Below are positions 56,339-60,496 of a stretch of DNA of 60,496 bases, one piece after another. The stretch spans positions 63,953 through 124,448 of the forward strand of contig NZ_AOIO01000033.1 of assembly GCF_000337555.1 (NCBI RefSeq). The letters run 5' to 3'. The notes beneath the pieces were generated by a model that did no database searches, was not told the origin of the DNA, and worked only from the letters and a program-made list of their open reading frames with translations. Every line of letters starts with the position of its first letter. The first letter of the stretch is position 1. The translations under genes were made by a program, and so were the position numbers. The DNA comes from Natrialba asiatica DSM 12278 (lineage in GTDB: Archaea; Halobacteriota; Halobacteria; Halobacteriales; Natrialbaceae).

Positions 56339-57486
56339 TCGATCGTCTCGACGACTCGCTCAGCGACGCAATCGAGTGGCTGACCGAGATCGGTCCCGAG
56401 ATCGAACCGTCTGCCGACTCCGAATCCGATTCTGACTCCGAATCCGAACCCGAGTCGGAAGCCGCCGATTCCCCATCGAACTCCGAATCCCAGGACGAGG
56501 CTGTGCCGCGGTCGGACGGCGGTCGCGAGACCGATCCGCCGAGCGCCGAAACGGCCGCTGACTGGGAAGAAGCCGACTCGCCGACCTCGAGAACACTGCA
56601 CGGCGTCATCCACGGCGCGGACGGTGCCTACGCCTGTGGCGAGGGCGGTATCCTGTTGCACCGGCGCGACGACGGGTGGCAGACACTGATCGAGCGCGGT
56701 CCGGGCGTCGCGGACAACACGTTGCGGACGATCGACGCAACAGCCGACGGCTGTCGACTCTGGTTCGCCGGTGACAGCGGTGCACTCGGGTACTACGACG
56801 TCGCCGACGGCTACTTAAGCGACTACTCGGCACCGGGGGAAAAGACGAGCACCTGGGAGGGAATCGCCGTGTCCGGGCCGACCGGCGAGGAGCGCATCCG
56901 CATCGCGAACGGGTCCGGCGAAGTTCTCGACTGTACCGTCGAGGACGGCTGTCCGGTCTGGGGCGACGTCGTCGAACCCGGCGGCGGGTCGACGATACCC
57001 GGCCTAACCGCCGGTCCGGACGGGTTCTACGCCATCGACACCAGCGGCGGCGCGTACTACGAGGATGCAAACGGCGAGTGGGAACGAATCGGCGTTCGCA
57101 ACGCCGAAGTCGACTTCTACGACATCTGGGCCGGCGATGAAACCGTCTTCGTCGCCGGTGCCGACGGCATCGCGTACCGGTACGACCCGCACTGCGAGAA
57201 CTGGACTCCGATCAACGTCGGACAGGGTGCGCTCCAGTCCATCCAGGTGGCCGAGGGCAGCGACACTGCCGTCGCCGTCGCAACCGGCGGACGCGTCTAC
57301 GAGCGCATCGAAAGCATCCGCTGGAAGGAACGGGACACGCCGACGGAACAATCCCTCCTCGATCTCGCCCTCGCCCGCCGGCGGTCGGACGACGAGGGAC
57401 TGGCGACCGTTCCCGTCGACATCGCCGTCGGTGCTGGCGGCACCGTTCTCGAGCGCCAGCGAGACCGTTCGGACACCTCGAACTAA
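56335..57486 (+). CDS. Cytoplasmic beta-propeller (BNR/YVTN-like), family copy 3
   Basis: The 383-residue protein starts at an ATG overlapping the stop of the GDH homologue (56335-56338). No signal peptide is present. An acidic Ser/Glu/Asp stretch lies at about 26-80, followed by blades such as GGILLHRRDDGWQTLIERGPG, FAGDSGALGYYDV, NGSGEVL and EPGGGSTIPG. These match the proteins at 31918 and 43670 along their length, so the family has three members in three predicted locations. The coupling to the pseudo-GDH suggests a shared complex. Confidence 0.85.
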   Translation: MIDRLDDSLSDAIEWLTEIGPEIEPSADSESDSDSESEPESEAADSPSNSESQDEAVPRSDGGRETDPPSAETAADWEEADSPTSRTLHGVIHGADGAYACGEGGILLHRRDDGWQTLIERGPGVADNTLRTIDATADGCRLWFAGDSGALGYYDVADGYLSDYSAPGEKTSTWEGIAVSGPTGEERIRIANGSGEVLDCTVEDGCPVWGDVVEPGGGSTIPGLTAGPDGFYAIDTSGGAYYEDANGEWERIGVRNAEVDFYDIWAGDETVFVAGADGIAYRYDPHCENWTPINVGQGALQSIQVAEGSDTAVAVATGGRVYERIESIRWKERDTPTEQSLLDLALARRRSDDEGLATVPVDIAVGAGGTVLERQRDRSDTSN

Positions 57487-57666
57487 CGCCTCCCACCGGC
57501 CCACACCACCGCTCACAACCTCTTCCGCCTCTCGCTCGCGCAACTGACCGATCCGCATGACAGCCCCACCGTTTCTGTCTCTTCCACCACCGTTCGGTAC
57601 CGTCGTACGAACCGTTTTATCGTCGAAATCCGACCCCGAACCGCCGATCGTCCTGCTACTCACTCG

Positions 57667-58485
57667 ATGCTCCCAGACAATCCACTCTCGTTCACCGCTC
57701 GTATCGATTCCGACTCGCTCCCCATCGCCGAACTCGCCACCCTCTCGCTCTCGGCACTCCTTTGGCTCGTCCTCTTCGAAGGCTGGCTTCCCGACCTCGG
57801 CCCCGCTCCCGCTGAACTCGAGGCGCCGATGGCCGCCCCCGGCGTCCCCGAAGCGATGGCGACGGCAAACGGGCTCTCGGGTACCGTCGCGTACCTGCTC
57901 ATGTGGGGCACGATGATGCTCGCGATGATGCTCCCGTCGCTGATTCCGGTCGTTCGACAGCATCTCGATGACGTGTGCCAGAGTCCGACCGTCGCCGCTC
58001 CGTCGATCGCCGGGTTCCTCGGCGGCTACGCGCTCGTCTGGACGGCGATCGGTGCAGTGCCGCTCGCGGTCGAACTGCTCGTCTCGATTCACGAGTTCTC
58101 GACCGCGTCCGCGTTCGGTCTCGGTGCGGGGACGGTCCCCGTCGCCGGACTGCTCGCGTTCGCCGGCGGTTACCAGCTGACGCCGTTCAAACGTCGGGTG
58201 CTCTCGCGGTGTGCGTCCTGCCAGTCGATTCCGCACTGTCCCAACGTGAACCGGATGGTTCGCAGGGGGATCTCCTACGCGACGAACTGCGTCGCGTGCA
58301 CCTGGCCGCTGTTCGCGCTGATGGTCGCGCTCGGGTCGATGAATTTCCTCGTGATGGTCGGCCTGACGCTCGTCGTCTCGATCGAGCGCCTGACGCCGGA
58401 CGGCGAGCGCGTCGCGTTCGCTATGGGCGTTCCGTTGATCTGCGCCGCCGCGTTTTCGCTGCTGTTCGGCGTTCCGACGGTCTGA
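57667..58485 (+). CDS. DUF2182-family membrane protein, predicted metal-binding
   Basis: The 272-residue product has about six hydrophobic helices and the family's MWGTMMLAMMLPS segment (about 78-90), followed by a YQLTPFKRRVLSRC segment with a Cys pair (CASC) and later CVAC. DUF2182 proteins are annotated as predicted metal-binding membrane proteins; the substrate is unproven. The start at ATG 57667 is preferred over short out-of-frame ORFs. It may belong with the permease and oxidase block upstream, given the metal-binding features. Confidence 0.78.
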   Translation: MLPDNPLSFTARIDSDSLPIAELATLSLSALLWLVLFEGWLPDLGPAPAELEAPMAAPGVPEAMATANGLSGTVAYLLMWGTMMLAMMLPSLIPVVRQHLDDVCQSPTVAAPSIAGFLGGYALVWTAIGAVPLAVELLVSIHEFSTASAFGLGAGTVPVAGLLAFAGGYQLTPFKRRVLSRCASCQSIPHCPNVNRMVRRGISYATNCVACTWPLFALMVALGSMNFLVMVGLTLVVSIERLTPDGERVAFAMGVPLICAAAFSLLFGVPTV

Positions 58486-58861
58486 TTCCTGTCCACCATC
58501 TTCCCGTCCCCCGGCCCCCGCCCCCCGTCTCCCCGGACCGGCCGGAGTCGCTTCGATCGCTCTTTCACGCAGTCACCGCGTATTCCCGTCCGGATCGATC
58601 CACGTCGATCCGTTCCCGTGTCCGCCGTAATCGATCGAATAACGAAGCATGACCGGTAGCGGTGCCCTTCGGCCGGTCGAATAGTGAAATCTCCGTTACA
58701 AGGCGCTGTCACAGTGGATGATAATACGTTTTCGATAGTCAGCGGCTCCAGTAATGCCTGCAGTAGGTAGTCATTTCGTACGGACTGCTGGTCGTCATTT
58801 CCGGCGCGACCGCAAACGGGTCGCGGGTGCGCCGATAAATCGTTCAACCAATTCGTCTCAG
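58486..58861. other. 376-bp gap with G-rich motif and hairpin, no gene
   Basis: It contains a C-rich tract (58503-58534, listed separately), an inverted repeat GCGACC (58806-58811) / GGTCGC (58819-58824) with a 7-nt loop just beyond the small minus-strand gene's stop, and no credible ORF on either strand. The hairpin might end that transcript. Confidence 0.4.
58503..58534 (-). other. Potential G-quadruplex motif
   Basis: On the minus strand the bases hold runs of 4, 6, 5, 5 and 3 Gs separated by 1-4 nt loops, a strong quadruplex pattern. It lies 18-49 bp after the stop of the DUF2182 gene, in a transcript's non-coding 3' part. Confidence 0.5.
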
Positions 58862-59035
58862 TCACTCTTGGGTCGTCTGGTGCAGTCCAAAGACACGTTC
58901 CAAGCCGAACATGACGAGAGCCATCGTGAGCGCCCGAACAAGGAGGAGTTCCGTACCCAACGGGAGACCGGCTACGAGAACGCCGGTACCTGCCGATATC
59001 TCCAAGAAAACTGCATACTGCCCACGAGAGCCCAC
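58862..59035 (-). CDS. 57-aa membrane protein with GTG start
   Basis: A GTG at 59035 opens 57 codons ending in TGA at 58862; a TGA in the same frame sits directly before the GTG. The product has two hydrophobic stretches (about 8-28 and 30-46) and a short polar tail (HQTTQE). A TATA-type element (59056-59062) lies about 24 nt upstream, in line with a leaderless start. No family is recognised. It could be a fragment of a larger membrane protein. Confidence 0.45.
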   Translation of the reverse strand: MGSRGQYAVFLEISAGTGVLVAGLPLGTELLLVRALTMALVMFGLERVFGLHQTTQE

Positions 59036-59055
59036 TCAGCCGCTCGTGGCTGCGG

Positions 59056-59062
59056 TTATAGA
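59056..59062 (-). promoter_or_regulatory. TATA box for the 57-aa gene
   Basis: On the minus strand the bases read TCTATAA, centred about 24 nt before the GTG at 59035. The match to the haloarchaeal TATA element is good. Confidence 0.45.
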
Positions 59063-59186
59063 GACGTTTCACAGTAGTTCCTCACGATGCGATTTCGCCC
59101 GACAAATATCTCAGGATCGCCGCTCGAAGAGTCCGTGCCGCGACAGGAGCCCCCAGGGCCCGATGCGACCCTCGTCTCCGTGCCGA

Positions 59187-60496
59187 CTACCGGGCGGACT
59201 CGAGTTCATCGAGCGCCGCCGGGTTTTCGATACTGCTCATATCGCCGAGATCTTCGCCCGTGTAGGTCGCTTCGATCGCGCGGCGGATGATCTTGCCCGA
59301 CTGCGTCTTGGGGAACTCGTCGACGAACAGGACCTCGCGAGGGCGGAAGGGTTTGCCCAGTTCCTCGCCGACCTGCGCGCGCAGTTCCTCGCGGAGGCGG
59401 TCGGTTTCCTCGACGCCGTCCGCTAAAATCGCGTAGGCGACGACTGCGGTGCCCGTGGTGTCGTCCGGCGCGCCGATGGCGGCGGCCTGGTTGACCGCCG
59501 CGTGGTCGATGAGCGCGCCCTCCACTTCGGCGGGGCCGACCTTGCGGCCGGCGACGTTCAGCGCGTCGTCGGCGCGGCCGTGGAGGAACCAGAAGCCGTC
59601 CGCGTCTTTCTGGGCCCAGTCGCCGTGGTCCCACATTGCCGGGTCATCGAAGGTCGACCAGTACTCGTTCAGATAGCGTTCGTCGCCCGACCAGAGGGAC
59701 TTGGTCATGGAGGGACAGGAGTCTCGGGCGACGAGGAAGCCGCGCTCGTGGTCGTCCGCGACCGATTCGCCCGCGGAGTCGACGATGTCGATGTCCATGC
59801 CGATCCCCGGCCCGCCGAGCGTGCAGGGTTTGAGCGGTTCGGTCGGCATCGGCATCAGGAAACAGCCGCAGATTTCGGTACCCCCGGAGATGTTGATGAT
59901 CGGGCACTCGCCGCCGCCGACGTTTTCGTAGAACCACTGCCAGGATTCGGGGTCCCAGGGTTCGCCGGTCGACCCGAGCAGGCGCAGCGAGGAGAGGTCG
60001 TGGCCCTCCAGCCAGTCGTCCCCGTGTTTACGAAGTGCTCGGATGGCGGTCGGCGAAATACCGAACTGGGTGAGATTGTGGCGGTCGATCATCTCCCAGA
60101 AGCGATCCGGCGCGGGGTAGTCGGGCGCACCCTCGTACATGAAGACGGTGCCGCCGAAGGTGTGCGTCCCGATGAGCGTCCAAGGCCCCATCATCCAACC
60201 GATGTCCGAAACCCAGAAGAACCGGTCCGCAGGTTTGAGATCCATGCCGAAGTAGACCTCCTTCGCGCACTGGACCTGCACGCCGGCGTGAGTGTGGACG
60301 ATCCCCTTCGGCTTTCCGGTGGTGCCCGAGGAGTAGAGAAGCATTGACTCCCGATCCGAGGGCAGCGACTTCGTTTCGAACTCGTCGTTCGCGGTTTCGA
60401 CGGCCTCAGCCCACCACTCGTCGCGGTCATCGTTCCAGGGAATCTCGCGTTCCGTCCCGTCCCCGCCGGAACCGAGCCGATCGAAGACGATCGTGT
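59187..60496 (-). CDS. AMP-forming acyl/acetyl-CoA synthetase (partial, continues beyond the window)
   Basis: The frame is open to the window end, so the N-terminal part is missing. The visible part has the ATP loop YSSGTTGKPKG, the GSTGEPWDPESW and ISGGTEICG segments, the HGRADDALNVAGRKVGPAEVE hinge, and the catalytic lysine segment TQSGKIIRRAIE near the end. It joins acetate or another acid to CoA with AMP release. The layout is that of the haloarchaeal acetyl-CoA synthetase group; the exact acyl chain is not certain. An internal ATG at 60344 is not the true start. Confidence 0.9.
   Translation of the reverse strand, partial: TIVFDRLGSGGDGTEREIPWNDDRDEWWAEAVETANDEFETKSLPSDRESMLLYSSGTTGKPKGIVHTHAGVQVQCAKEVYFGMDLKPADRFFWVSDIGWMMGPWTLIGTHTFGGTVFMYEGAPDYPAPDRFWEMIDRHNLTQFGISPTAIRALRKHGDDWLEGHDLSSLRLLGSTGEPWDPESWQWFYENVGGGECPIINISGGTEICGCFLMPMPTEPLKPCTLGGPGIGMDIDIVDSAGESVADDHERGFLVARDSCPSMTKSLWSGDERYLNEYWSTFDDPAMWDHGDWAQKDADGFWFLHGRADDALNVAGRKVGPAEVEGALIDHAAVNQAAAIGAPDDTTGTAVVAYAILADGVEETDRLREELRAQVGEELGKPFRPREVLFVDEFPKTQSGKIIRRAIEATYTGEDLGDMSSIENPAALDELESAR

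Noticed and set aside
58754-59077. Plus-strand 107-codon frame in the gap before the CoA synthetase
   Set aside because: Its translation is a mixture of Arg, Ser and His without hydrophobic or acidic character; the minus strand here has a TATA box and a 57-codon frame with membrane character.
1-60496. CRISPR arrays, insertion sequences, prophage genes or rRNA
   Set aside because: No regularly spaced repeats, transposases, integrases, capsid genes or conserved rRNA segments were seen on either strand.

Overview
The window is haloarchaeal chromosome. The base composition is GC-rich with a strong preference for G or C at third codon positions. Almost every protein is acidic, exported proteins carry twin-arginine (Tat) signals, an archaeosortase is present, and several genes have a TATA box about 25-28 nt before the first codon, which is the leaderless-mRNA pattern. 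Gene content suggests a member of the Natrialbales or a close relative, but the species cannot be fixed from sequence alone. I found no rRNA, complete tRNA, CRISPR array, insertion sequence or prophage.

Layout. 0-1.1 kb: the end of an unknown gene, a DUF7124-like protein with an acidic N-terminal tail, and a 59-aa membrane protein. 1.2-10 kb: a membrane-bound, Tat-exported formate dehydrogenase operon (minus strand). It diverges, across an AT-rich region with inverted repeats, from an HdrA-like iron-sulfur protein and a TorD-type chaperone. 10-24 kb: small hypothetical genes, an S9 peptidase, a very acidic membrane-anchored protein, a halolysin-type subtilase with an inserted PA domain, a GT4 glycosyltransferase, a HIT protein, trpB, a YeiH-type exporter and a frameshifted gene remnant. 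23-43.6 kb: an orphan NuoCD, a FolC-FolP fusion, an ABC-2 exporter locus, a Tat-exported beta-propeller, carB, DoxX, archaeosortase artA, a phosphoesterase, an MBL-fold hydrolase and gatB. 43.7-48.5 kb: a beta-propeller lipoprotein overlapping a large membrane protein, a TIGR00341 protein and a zinc-ribbon protein. 49-53.7 kb: a permease with an embedded YHS/TRASH metal site, an MFS-like protein and a heme-copper oxidase subunit I without subunit II. 54-58.5 kb: a small membrane protein, a tRNA-like minihelix, a PadR regulator, a glutamate-dehydrogenase homologue lacking the catalytic lysines, a third beta-propeller that overlaps it, and a DUF2182 protein. The window ends inside an AMP-forming acyl/acetyl-CoA synthetase.

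The most unusual features are linked. Three paralogous beta-propellers appear in three predicted locations: Tat-secreted, Tat-lipoprotein and cytoplasmic. The cytoplasmic one is translationally coupled to a glutamate dehydrogenase homologue in which all three active-site lysines are replaced. Two membrane-protein genes (DoxX and an ABC-2 permease) are each preceded by a 23-26 codon ORF. Each small ORF begins about 27-30 nt after a TATA box and its stop codon overlaps the next gene's start, suggesting leaderless mini-ORFs that feed translation into the main gene.
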